A stretch of DNA of 64,000 nucleotides from Amyelois transitella (Eukaryota > Arthropoda > Insecta > Lepidoptera > Pyralidae): assembly GCF_032362555.1 (NCBI RefSeq), contig NC_083532.1, positions 3,051,001 through 3,115,000 of the forward strand, read 5' to 3'. How positions within the stretch are numbered: position 1 is the first letter of the stretch; each line of letters begins with the position of its first letter. Made by a program: the position numbers and the translations under genes. A model generated the notes under the pieces. The model had not been told where the DNA came from. It did no database searches and saw only the letters and a list, made by a program, of their open reading frames with translations. Of this stretch, positions 19,629-30,000 are shown piece after piece.

Positions 19629-19700
19629 GCGAGCATAACAGTAGCGACCACGATGAGAACAGTAGCTGGTGTCAAACTTATACAATACAGTATAGTTGAG
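19629..19700 (+). CDS. Vha36-like: Gene B exon: subunit D NVAGV segment
   Basis: Acceptor ttttcccctcag, donor GAG|gtgagt; 72 nt, phase 0 to 0. It encodes ASITVATTMRTVAGVKLIQY then SIVE. It matches the AQ(I/V)K(I/V)R.KKDNVAGVTLP.FE stretch of subunit D, keeping VAGV. The equivalent exon in gene A was not found. Confidence 0.88.
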
Positions 19701-19734
19701 GTGAGTGTGGAATGTACTGCCTGCGTTTATATGT

Positions 19735-20482
19735 ATATGTCGCAGAGAAATGAGGATATCAGAGATTTCACTAAATCCCTAGGTATACCACGAAATCACG
19801 GAAGATGGTGAATATTCCTATTTAATACATCTTCTTACTAAAAAATTATTAGTGATATGACAAAATACTATTTCAATCTAGTGATATATCATTTCACGAT
19901 ATATCACTAGATTGAAATAGTATTATTCTTATATTTCATCTAAATCTAGTGAAATAAAGAATGAAAAAGGTTCGCCTTTTAAAAGTACCTACTTACATTA
20001 TTATTAACCTAACCTAACCTAACCTTTTTTTACGTGTGGAAAGACCTAAACCTAACCTTTTTTTTTTTACGTGTGGAAAGACCTTCACCTACCCGGCTGG
20101 GCACGGGAGGCCGGACGGGTTATGTGGGGCTTAAACCCACTAAAACCACACGGTGCCATCGCCTACCGCTTCGTGGCCAAGAGCATGAGCTGCCCTCGCT
20201 CATTTTCGTGACGCGGCGGCAGCTTCCACGGCGGCTTCCTTCCGCTCCCACTTGTGTCCGTTTAGGTAGAGAGAGGGAGAGAGATACATTGGACGATTTT
20301 TACACGGAGGCATCCGTTTTTCTGACATTTCACTAGATTTAATTTAGTGAAACGACATTTCACTGACTATTTTAGTAAGAAAACGTCGTAAAAAAGAATA
20401 TTCAACATATGCCGTGATTTCGTGATGTCCCTAAGGATTTCGCGAAATCTCTGGTTAGGTACTTCATTTTCCTGCGACATAT
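19735..20482 (+). mobile_element. Foldback-type DNA element with long imperfect inverted ends
   Basis: The left end (ATATGTCGCAGAGAAATGA, then AGAGATTTC, CACGAAATCACGG) is repeated inverted at the right end, with identity extending intermittently over ~90 bp. Inside are a 26-bp perfect inverted repeat with a 9-nt loop (19864-19924), a run of four CCTAA units (about 20006-20025), and a GC-rich block (20080-20270). No transposase ORF, so non-autonomous. TSD unclear (TA or ATAT). It lies in intron 3 of gene B. Confidence 0.75.
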
Positions 20483-20772
20483 ATATTACCAGACAAGTAA
20501 TGTCCGCGAACATTCCGAATTAGAATAAATGTGTATCTCCTGGATAGACATGTAACATCTTCGACTTCATCGTCACTTACCATCAGGTGAGATGGAAGAT
20601 AAAACCACTATCGTGTAACTGCCTGATTGACTCAAGGTTGGAACCCTTAGGGTCAGGGTTGCGAATTTTTTTCAGAAGTCTGTCGTCATGCTCATGGCGT
20701 TTTAGTCTTTACCTCTTTGGAGTGGTGTTTTAATACCGCCTATTATCACGATCCTGCTTATTACTTTACTTT
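20483..20772. repeat. Unclassified repeat remnant
   Basis: cacttaccatcaggtgagat and ggttggaacccttagggtca look like a dispersed repeat end; nothing coding. Confidence 0.4.
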
Positions 20773-20962
20773 TACATATGGTCACGTCTATATCCCTTGC
20801 GGGGCAGACAGAGCCAACAGTCTTGAATGGCCACGTTCAGCTGTATGGCTTAATGATAGAATTGAGATTTAAATAGTGACAGGTTGCAAGCCTAGAAAAG
20901 AATCCCAAGTTTTAGCCTATCCTTTAGTCGCCTATTACGATATCCATAGAAAAGAGATGGAG
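20773..20962 (-). mobile_element. SINE-1, head-truncated
   Basis: A reversed tail and body that stop at agagatggagtc before the hairpin head. Confidence 0.8.
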
Positions 20963-21089
20963 TCTTTACTTTACTTTTACTACCTATTATTTCTTTTGAT
21001 TCATAATTATTAATTGTTATGATTGATCTGATGTTATATTCGTACTCAAATGATTTAATTATATCTTGGCTTATATCAAAGCTTCCAAC

Positions 21090-21265
21090 CTTCAAAACCT
21101 TCCAATATTCTTGTAACTACGTCACACGTCACCTACCAATCACAGCGAAGTATTTTAAGCCATCAGCCAATAGTTCTGACTCAACATTGTCGGAGACGCA
21201 GTTGCAGGCAAAACGCTTGGCTTGACGGAAGACCATCGCTTTGGTAGCGGTCGAGCTGAAAACTT
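21090..21265 (-). repeat. Repeat family X, copy 3 (diverged)
   Basis: The reverse strand reads agctcgaccgctaccaaagc, ggtcttccgtcaagcc, aatgttgagtcag, ctattggctgatg, in the same order as the copies at 12178 and 30876. Confidence 0.55.
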
Positions 21266-21377
21266 CTTCTTCTTACAATATTCTCATTCACAATTAACTG
21301 CCCTTCATGAAGCTGGTAAACCTTAAAACAACATTAATAACAAATTCAGAAATAAATGATAGCTTGAAACTTTACAG

Positions 21378-21535
21378 GAGAGAGAGGCATACGACTATTT
21401 AGGTATTGGCAATGGCGGAGAAACAATAGAAGAAGCTAAAAAGTTTTGGATTGAGCTACTGAAGTTGAACATCAAGATGGTGGAGCTGAGAAGGAATTTC
21501 ATTATAGTTGAGACTGCTCATAAGACGGCGACCAA
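21378..21535 (+). CDS. Vha36-like: Gene B exon: subunit D middle helix, with the shared phase-2 donor
   Basis: Acceptor gaaactttacag, donor AA|gtaagt; 158 nt, phase 0 to 2. It encodes EREAYDYLGIGNGGETIEEA, KKFWIELLKLNIKMVELRRN, FIIVETAHKTAT. It corresponds to the YEL.GLARGG..L..LK....A..LL.ELASLQTSFVTLDE segment of subunit D; the GG pair and helix pattern are kept but the RGG arginine is lost. All three later exons complete its split last codon (AA|G, Lys). Confidence 0.9.
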
Positions 21536-21633
21536 GTAAGTCTTTATATATATATATATCAACAATACCCTCCTGGCTTTTGTCCTGGTTACGTAATGCC
21601 CAAGTAGAGCCTAGGGTCCGTCTATTCATTCAT

Positions 21634-21884
21634 TCATATAATTACGTCTACTTCCCTTGCGGTGTAGACAAAGCCAGCAGTCTTGAAAGACTGACAGGCC
21701 ACGTTCAGCTGTTAGGCATAATTATGGAACTGAGATTCAAATAGTGACAGGTTGCTAGCCTATCGCCTAAAAAATAATCCCAATTTTGTAAGCCCATCCC
21801 TTAGTCGCCTTTTACGACATCCATGGAAAAGATATGGAGTGGTCTTATTCATTTTTGTATTGGTGCCGGGAACCACACGGCACT
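21634..21884 (-). mobile_element. SINE-1, full length, in a nested pair
   Basis: Reversed and complete to gggaaccacacggcac. A left flank cctagggtccgtcta (about 21610) recurs to the right of the next copy (about 22020), so one duplication frames both elements. Confidence 0.85.
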
Positions 21885-21891
21885 CGGTCTA

Positions 21892-22024
21892 TTCATTCAT
21901 TTATATAATCACGTCTATATCTCTTGCGGGGTAGACAGAGACAGCAGTCTTGAAAGACTGACAGGCCACGTTCAGCTGTTAGGCATAATGATGGAATTGA
22001 TATTAAAATAGGTTGCTAGCCTAG
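21892..22024 (-). mobile_element. SINE-1 tail half, second member of the pair
   Basis: A reversed tail and part of the body; ends ataggttgctagcctaggtc, where the duplicated flank begins. Confidence 0.75.
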
Positions 22025-22342
22025 GTCCGTCTAGTCTGTTGAAAAGTTGAATTCAACCTTTTCGGGAAAATAGCAACCAGGACGAAAGCTCAGGTTGATG
22101 ATTAAAAGTTACTTGGTGAAATTGGGCATGCGCAAATGAGACTTGGAGAATTCCAAGGCAAGAGTGAATAGGCACTATTTGAGCTCGCCTGCATCACCTT
22201 AGGCCTCATCTTACTTATCACCAGGCAGATTGAGGGCAAGCTCACTCTAATCTATCATAAAAATAAAATAACATAACCATCAGAAGACGAGCGAAATCGG
22301 TAAATGGCTTAACAACTTAATTTATTTTCTCTGTACATTTAT
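22025..22342. other. Unclassified, probably repeat-derived
   Basis: cttacttatcaccaggcaga resembles a dispersed repeat end. No ORF or exon was found. Confidence 0.35.
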
Positions 22343-22472
22343 ACATATGTAAAAAACTCATCTTTCCCGGAAGGGTAGACAGAAACCATATTTTTCCACT
22401 TGCCACGATCCCTGCATACTTCGTTCGCTTCATCTACATTCATAACTTTCTTCATGCAAGCTCGTCGTTATC
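22343..22472 (-). mobile_element. RTE LINE, 5'-truncated
   Basis: A reversed RTE 3' end (ctttcccggaagggtagaca, cttgccacgatccctgcata), missing anything beyond about 130 bp. Confidence 0.8.
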
Positions 22473-23236
22473 TTTATCTGTATTTCTGACAATTTAAAGA
22501 TATATTACATAATTGTATCCTCAGCACTAACTTCTGATAATTCTGAATTGTGATATTTCGCTTTATGTAATAATTTAAAATTACTGTGATATCATATTCT
22601 TAAAAATATATTTAACACTAGGTTGTTACACTCTTGGTTGTAGATGTAGTTAATATTCAAAAACGGTTGACGAACTCTGTACCTCAATTCGGAGTTAAAT
22701 AATGTAGCTCTCATGTGCGCAGACCCAATTTTTTTGTAGTAGAAGTTCCTATAATTCAAATTAAAACGTCCTTAGAAGGACCAAGCTGCCGATGAACTCA
22801 CCCTTTCGCTAAGGACTGAACGGAAAAATTATAAAATATACATTAAGATTATTTGATTTTGGGACATAAATTTTATATGATAAATGATTGGACTAATGGT
22901 TCTAAATAAAATTAACTATTGCTTTAGAAATTATTATAATTAAATAACACACCTAACGTTGATACTTGAAAGTTAATTACGTGTTTCAATCAAGTTAAAA
23001 TTATTAAAAAAGAAAAATTATAACAGAAATTTCAATACATCATAAAAGGTTTAGGTTTAAAATCTGCCCAATTATATTATACGCTAATCTTATTACATGC
23101 TAATATTTAAGCTCATAGCAATATAATAATAATCATGCCAATTATAAAAGGGAATAACAAATAAATAATAACAAATTAATCTCACAAATATAAAATAAAC
23201 AAGATAAAGAGTTCATCGTCAGCAAGGCTTATGTAA
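22473..23236. other. AT-rich, no recognised feature
   Basis: Intron 4 sequence of gene B without repeats I can name. Confidence 0.4.
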
Positions 23237-23407
23237 ATGAAAATAAAAAGAAGAAATTTACAGAGACCAGACGAAGACTTTGACCTTCTTATTTCTTCAT
23301 TCGATAATCTTTTTGCTACAAGAAGAGACCAAGAATATATGAGAAGAGAACAAAATCAAACCGTACAGTCCTTACAAAGGGAGGAATCGGCAGTTTGGAT
23401 GCACTAA
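23237..23407 (+). CDS. Unidentified small ORF, 56 aa
   Basis: ATG at 23237, TAA at 23405. It starts MKIKRRNLQRPDEDFDLLIS and continues through SFDNLF and RRDQEYMRREQNQ, with a charged, helical composition. I do not recognise it. It ends 28 nt before the acceptor of exon 23436, so it is either a chance or relic ORF in intron 4 or part of an alternative transcript. It does not resemble subunit D, and its frame cannot join the phase-2 donor at its own atttacag site without hitting a stop. Confidence 0.25.
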   Translation: MKIKRRNLQRPDEDFDLLISSFDNLFATRRDQEYMRREQNQTVQSLQREESAVWMH

Positions 23408-23435
23408 CGAACTAAACTACACAATATTTCGACAG

Positions 23436-24462
23436 GAAACACAACGTGCTCAAGAAATTATTGATACCGAAGACAAAAGCGACCATAGTATTTATAAAAA
23501 CCGAAATCGATGAAAGAGAAAGAGAGGAGCACTACAGAATGAAAATGATTCAAATGAAAAAGAAACTGGCATTAAATAAAAAGAGTTGCAATATATGTAA
23601 AAAAATATTACAAGATTTAATAACTAAGAATTGCGTTGTGTGCGGTATCCCATTAAATAAACCACTGCCTCCACCACAGCCGCCTCCCCCGGATCACGAG
23701 ACAATGGTGACGATGAAGGAAGAGCTGAATTACATTATCGATTTATCAAGAAAAATGGAAACAAAATCGGGCAGCATTGAAAACTTTATGAAAGACGCTG
23801 AAATAATCAAAATGAAGTTAGAAGAACGAACAGTTCCATCACCAATACCTTCAAATATATCCGCTGATAAATTATGCAAAGTTTGTAGTCACAGACAGAA
23901 TGTGGAACGCGCGAACAAACCATCACCAGAACCATCAGTTATTGCAGATGAAACTTCACCACATGACGATGAAGAATATTTAGGAACGATTATAACAGAC
24001 GTTGAAGTGATAACACGATTATTAAAAACAGTTAATGACGATGGAACAGTGTCGGAACAAAGAAGGGTGATAAGACGGAAAAGAGAAATCAATTCTAATC
24101 CTGGAAGATCAACTCACAACTTGGGATCTGTAAATCATAACGTATTAACAGCTATACCTCAAGACATTTCAAGGTTATCATTGAAATCAGAAATAACCAG
24201 GCGCAAAGATACGTTGTCTGACCCAAAAGAAAAATGCTGCGTGTCCTGTATAAATTTTCATAATGACATGTCCTGTGAATCGTATTCCATGGAAGAAAGT
24301 TGTAGTTCGGTAGTTTGTGAAAATAACATGCTCAGTATTGTAATAAGAAGCGATGATGACACCAGAAATCTCCACACGGATAGTGAAGATTCCATATCAC
24401 TTATTTCTGAGTTAACAGAATCGGAAAGAGAATTATTTTGTATCAAAAATAAAAATCGTTGA
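23436..24462 (+). CDS. Vha36-like: Gene B last exon 1: subunit D C-terminal helix and 300-aa tail
   Basis: The acceptor is tatttcgacag, phase 2, and no ATG is needed. It begins KKHNVLKKLLIPKTKATIVF, then KTEIDEREREEHYRMKMIQM; the DEREREE run is a hallmark of subunit D's last helix. The tail has a CNIC...CVVC pair followed by PPPQPPPP, one copy of the new repeat (MKEELNYIIDLSRKM..SIENFM), CKVC, an NDDGTVSEQRRVIRRKREI motif and CCVSC. It ends TGA at 24460. A polyadenylation variant ATTAAA lies at 24578. Of the three last exons it is closest to canonical subunit D in helix sequence and shortest in tail. Confidence 0.88.
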
Positions 24463-24620
24463 GATCAAATTTAGGTATACATTATGTATTTAACGCATGA
24501 AATATTATAAGTAAGTTTTAAATAATATGACAGAATCATATGAGTCCAAAATGGCAAAGGGTGATACGGCAGCTTGTATTAAAAAAACAAAATTGTTACA
24601 AAGATGTATTTTGTTGGCAG

Positions 24621-26820
24621 GCGATTAAACGTCTTAAACAAAATTGTCATACCGAGAACAAAAGCAACAATCGCTTACATCACATTAGAATTAGAAGAAA
24701 TGGAAAGAGAAGGAAAGCACAGGATCAAAAAAGTGCAAGATAATAAGAGAAAGAAGAATCAGAAGGATGCAAGGAAAAAACAAGTGAAACCATGTCCGAT
24801 ATGTAAACAAGAAACAGAAGTACCCACAGATAAAAGTGGAAAACCTGCGCCTGTAACTAAAATAGTCCCCGAGCCAGTGGTGATCCCTCCACCACTTTCA
24901 ACTCCAACACCACAACCACCGTTAATTACACACGAATCGTATATAGATAAGCCATCTGAGTTAATAGCTGTGCATCAACCTTTATTAGAATCATTGCAGC
25001 CATCGCGAAAAGATTTATATAAACCAATATGTTCTACTGAGAAACCATGCAAAGACGCTAGTGCTGCTTCCACGCCGTTCCATCTATCTCTTGGAGATAT
25101 AAGTGCTGAGTCTAAACTAAAACATTTGAAACAAATGCTAAAAGACACTATTACTCTAGGGCAAGACGTCGCGAAATCCAATACTATGAATATGGATGAG
25201 TTTTTAAATCTCTGTAAAGATGCTCATAACACTTTAGATATTCTTGATAAAAAAGATAATGTACCTCAAATTGATTCCAACTTAGAAATAAATTTAGAAC
25301 ATTTAAAATGTCATATACGGGAAGTTCTTGATGTATCAAGAGAGCTAAGAGATGTAACGTTTCTGTCACCAAGCATCGAGAATTTTATCCACAACTGTGA
25401 AAATGTCGATAAAAAAATTAAAATTGCTATTAAAAATATAGCACCTGCTCAATTAGATGATAATGCAAAAATGTTATCATTAAAGTTGAAAGATGAAATT
25501 GACGATATTTTGAAAGTTATTGCTGCGTATAAAGAAGAAGGATTACTTACGGATAGTGTCGAAAAATTTTCAAAAGTTTGTAATGAAACTAAATCTAAAC
25601 TTAAATGTTATACTGATGAATCTGCTTTAGACTCAGAATATAATAAAATAGATCACTTAAAAAGCCACGTCAATAAATTAGAAGAAATTTCTACAGATAT
25701 TAAAAGAGATGGCGTTAGGTCGACTAGTATAGAAAAATTTATATCGTCATGTAAAGATTTTAAAATGAAATTAGATAAACAGGAAACGGAACAAGCGGCT
25801 GATAATGAACAGATCGTGAAGTTAATAGATCAAATTAATGACGCCGTAAATGCAACAAGAGAAGCTAAAGAAGGAGGCTTAATAACAGAAAGTGCACAAG
25901 ATTTCATAAATTCTTGTGAAACATTTAAATCACAACTAGTCTCTAGAACTCAACATGCTCCAAAACCAATACAGAAACTTCAAAGTGACATCGACGGAGT
26001 AATGCAATTGATAAGTAATTTACAAGCTCAAGGGTTGATATCGGCTAGTATGGCGGACTTCTTGAGGAGCTGCGAGGAAACTAAGAGAAAGCAAGATTTC
26101 GATAGAAATTATCCCCTTTGTCCAGAAAGTAATCTAATATTATCTCCTACATGTGGCGAGTTGTGTACATGTCAATCGGCTGAAGGTCAAGAGTTATGCG
26201 AAAACTGTCAAGAAATGTACGATGAAGTTAAAAGATCAAATTCATTTCCTATTCCTTGCAATACTTGTTCTGGAACTGAAGTCGATAATACCAAGCTTAA
26301 TGTACTAGACGTTCCTTGTGATAGTTGCTTGCAGTTAGATTTGGAAGAAACTGACTGTACTGAGTGCAACAATGCGCAGGAAGTTAGTGAAGATGTGGAA
26401 ATTGCAGGGAACCTTGGCCTGTTTGAAAAGAAGGTTAGGACAATAACAAAAATAAAACGCTATAGGACAAAAGATGGAGATATAAGAGAAGAAAGGGAAG
26501 TGACAACGATCAAAAAAGTAAAACATGATCCGAATGAAACAGATATAGACCACGATGATCTATCCTGTGATTCTTTTGAAGTTGGATTGTGTATAACACC
26601 AAAACAAAATCAAATGGGGTTCAGAAAATTGGCAAAACATTCGAAATCTGAACAAATCTTGAGAGTTTCCTCTTTAAATAGTCCTCGTTTTAGACAAAGT
26701 TTATCTTTTAACCCACAAGTTCTTTCTGTAAGAAATCCATCCCAAATTTTGTTTTTAGCTGATACTGCTGAAAAGTTATCAACAACTAGTTTGTGTTTGT
26801 GTCCCAATTTCATTTTATAA
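24621..26820 (+). CDS. Vha36-like: Gene B last exon 2: subunit D helix, six-repeat domain, CxxC tail
   Basis: The acceptor is ttttgttggcag, phase 2; the ATG at 24604 lies in the intron and is probably not used. It starts KRLNVLNKIVIPRTKATIAY and ITLELEEMEREGKHRIKKVQ, again the subunit D C-terminal helix (II.PR...TLAYI..ELDE.EREE..R.KK.Q). Next come CPIC and a proline-rich linker. Six 45-50 aa repeats follow (about 25110-26100), each two helices with a signature like SIE.FI..C. Then four CxxC pairs (CENC, CNTC, CDSC, CTEC; 26190-26370) and a KIKRYRTKDGDIREEREVTT motif shared with the other last exons. TAA at 26818. The repeats look helical and are not a family I know. Confidence 0.88.
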
Positions 26821-26905
26821 TCTTTATTCGAATTTAAATAGTTTACCACTACGACCGTGTTTTATTTTTAATATTTACTGTTTTTTTTACAACAAAATTA
26901 ATTAA

Positions 26906-26929
26906 AATAAAAATAAAAGACGAAATAAA
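26906..26929 (+). promoter_or_regulatory. Polyadenylation signals after last exon 2
   Basis: AATAAA occurs at 26906, 26912 and 26924, about 90 nt after the stop and before the next acceptor. Confidence 0.6.
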
Positions 26930-27004
26930 AGCGTAAGGGTGAGTAAAGTCTTTGAATGATTTGAATTTTCAATTATTTAAATATTTAAATTTTTGTATTT
27001 ACAG

Positions 27005-30000
27005 GAAATATGAGAAGAATAATTTGTTACACATGCACAAAAAGGTTAGAATCGTTTTTGATGAAAATATGCCAATAAATCTAACGCTGCATTTATCAAA
27101 AATGTATAACATAAAAGATCAAAACATTTTCAGAAGTTCCCTTGTCGCAATTAACAGTAGAAAAGAAATCGTTGAAAACAGATATGTACATATTACACCT
27201 GATACAAAGTTTAATAGTGCAACTATGTTACAAAGTATATATAGACAAATATCCGTAGGAAATAAAAAGAAGCTGACAAATCTCACATTATGTACAAATA
27301 CAGGTAAACTTTACTGTAAAAATAAAGGATTTAATAGTACAGAGATATTTATCAAAAGTAGTGGAGATCAAATGAAAAAAGAAAATGTGCATAAATTACG
27401 TCAAAAGTATCCTAAAGAAAGAAAGCGCAATGAATATTTTAAATCGTATGAAAATCCTTTTGATATAGGAGAAGTAGTGTCGTCAGTTTCATATGCACGA
27501 ATCGGTGATAATTCATCTACGTATATTATCATGATGTTAACACATTGTGATTTTAATAATAATGATGGTGCATCAAATACACCTTCTAGAACAGGTGATG
27601 CATCAAGAAAGTCATCAAATACCAATCTCCAAATACGCGCTTCTTCACATTCATCCCTCAATTCAAATATTGATGACTCTTCACATAAAGCATTTGGTTT
27701 GAATCCAAATGAAATTGACATTAAGAAATCAATCAAAATAAAGAAAAAAATGAATGATGATGGTACTATGACTATATCAAAACGGATCACAACTGTCAGA
27801 ACCCAAACAATAAATTCTAAAACTGCTGAAAAAGATGACGAAAAAAAGGCTCATTCATGTTGTACACTGTTAAATTTATCTAACGAACAAAACAAAAACA
27901 TTGCAAAGAAGTCAACACAAGTTACCATACAGGGTGACTCACAGGAAAAAACATGCCAAACAACATCGTTACAATCAGTCATTTGCAGCCAACCTGGGTC
28001 CAGTTATGAGCGCTTTTCTCTTACCTCAGCTACGTCGAAACAATGTAGTAGCCACGGACAAAAAGAAGAACAAAGTAAACAAACAAGTAATGTAGCAACA
28101 TGTTCACGTAAAGACCAATGTTGTTCTACCACTGATTTAAACTGTTGTTTACCTACGAAACCAGTACAACATAACTCTGCTCCAGCCATTCAAAATGAGC
28201 CTTCAAACAAAGAAAATAAAGACGAAGACCAAGGAAAGAGTCGTAGTTGTTGCAGTATAAAAATTATTCTAAAACCAATTGAACAATCTTCGGTTTCATG
28301 TCCAAAATGTAACAAAGAAAGTGCAGAAAAGTCTGGTTGCCCATACTGTGAAGAGGACGAAAACTCCGAGGATTCGGCGGAAACATGTTCGTGTTGTAAT
28401 AAGAAAACAAAAGAGTCCCAAAGTGTATGTTCATGTAAGGCAAAAGAAACGAATTCTAAAAGTTTGTGTTCATGTCATAAGGCTAAAGCAAAACAATCAA
28501 AAGGTTCATGTCCCTGTAAGGCTGACGAGAAACCAAAACAAAACATATGTTCGTGTAAGGCAAAAGAGACTGATTCTAAGAGTTTGTGCGCACTCTGTAA
28601 GACTAAAGTTGAGCAATCGAAAAGTTCATGTTCCTGCAAGGCTAAACAAAAGCAATCCCAAACTTCATGTTCCTGTAAGTCCGAAGAAAAGAAATCTCAA
28701 AGCCTTTGTTCACAATGTAAGGCTAAATCAAAACAGTCTCAGTCTTCATGTTCGTGTAAGGCCAAAGAAAATAAAAGTAACAATTTGTGCTCACAATGTA
28801 AGGCTAAAGAGATGGCAAAAACACAAAATTCCAATACAAGCCCTAAATGTAAAGACAATGATACTAATACATTGAATTTGAAACGGAATCTTGTTTCATG
28901 TCCGAAATGTAAAGAAAAAGAAAAAGCTTTGAATCAATCTTCTAATAAATGTCCAAAATGTCAGGAAAAAGAAAAGAATAAAACAGAATTGCCAAAATCA
29001 AAGTCTTTATGTCCAAACTGCCAAAGGAATTTAACGAAAAACACGATTGATTCTGACACAGCTAAGAAAGATTCGAAAGTTGGGAAAGATAAAAATATGT
29101 ACGGAGGGTTTTCTTTTGAAAATAATCTAAATGAGAAAAAGAATAAATGTGAATGTTCTTCTAAAGCAAAACAAAAGGAAAACAAACCAACTGTTAATCA
29201 ATCGAAGTGTCCTAAATGCAAAGGAAATGAAACTACCAAGAAAGCCAATTACGGTGGATTTGCTTTTGAAAATAATCTTTACGAGTCAAAAAACAAATGC
29301 TCATGCTCAAAACAAAGTAAAAATAAGGAAACTGATCAAACAGGATGTCCTACTTGTAAGAATATAAATAAAACTGCCAACGAGGAGAAGCCATCTATGG
29401 CATGTAAATCAACGCAAGCAACAGACATTATAGAACTGAAAAAATCTTGTTGTAATTTAGATACAAAACCTACTGTCACAATAATTCCGTCGTCAGAATC
29501 AGTGTGCACGGCTTGCCAAACAGATAATAAACCAGAGTGCCCAATGTCATCAAGAACCAGTAATGTAAATGATTCGAATAAAAAAAGCTCTGCACTTTCT
29601 AACCAATCTTGTAAAATATGTCAGACAAATTCAGAGCACAAAACACCACCAAAGACTACTAACAGTAGAAATTTAAAAACTAAGAAAAAATGCCCTATTT
29701 GCTCAGCAGAAAAAAGTGCTTCTTTTGCTGATGTAAATGAGAAACAGGCTAGAAGAGAACCTCCCAAGCACAAATGTGTTTTTCCCGATCCGTTGAACGA
29801 AAAGAAGAAAAAGTTATGTCCAATGTGTTCACAAGAAAAATGCGCATCAGTTTTTGATTACACTAAACCAAAAAGGAAAGAGCCGCCAAAACACAAATGT
29901 GATTTAGAAGAAAATATAGGAGAAAAGGAATCGTGTCCATTATGCTCAGCTGAGACTCAGAAGAAACCTGCTAAATATCCCATTTGCGAGAAGGATAAGA

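Noticed and set aside
20005..20026. CCTAA repeats as a chromosome end.
   Set aside because: Only four units, internal to a transposable element and surrounded by gene B exons.
20034..20336. 100-aa ORF in the GC-rich insert of the foldback element.
   Set aside because: Open mainly because of GC content; compositionally odd and lies inside a non-autonomous element.
24604..24620. ATG at 24604 as the start of an independent gene.
   Set aside because: The acceptor at 24620 restores the subunit D helix in the same phase as the paralogous exons, and the codons before it match nothing; intron sequence is more likely.
29097..29300. Two YGGF tetrapeptides (the enkephalin core) in last exon 3.
   Set aside because: They sit in a longer YGGF(S/A)FENNL repeat, without dibasic processing sites on both sides or a signal peptide; the match is coincidental.
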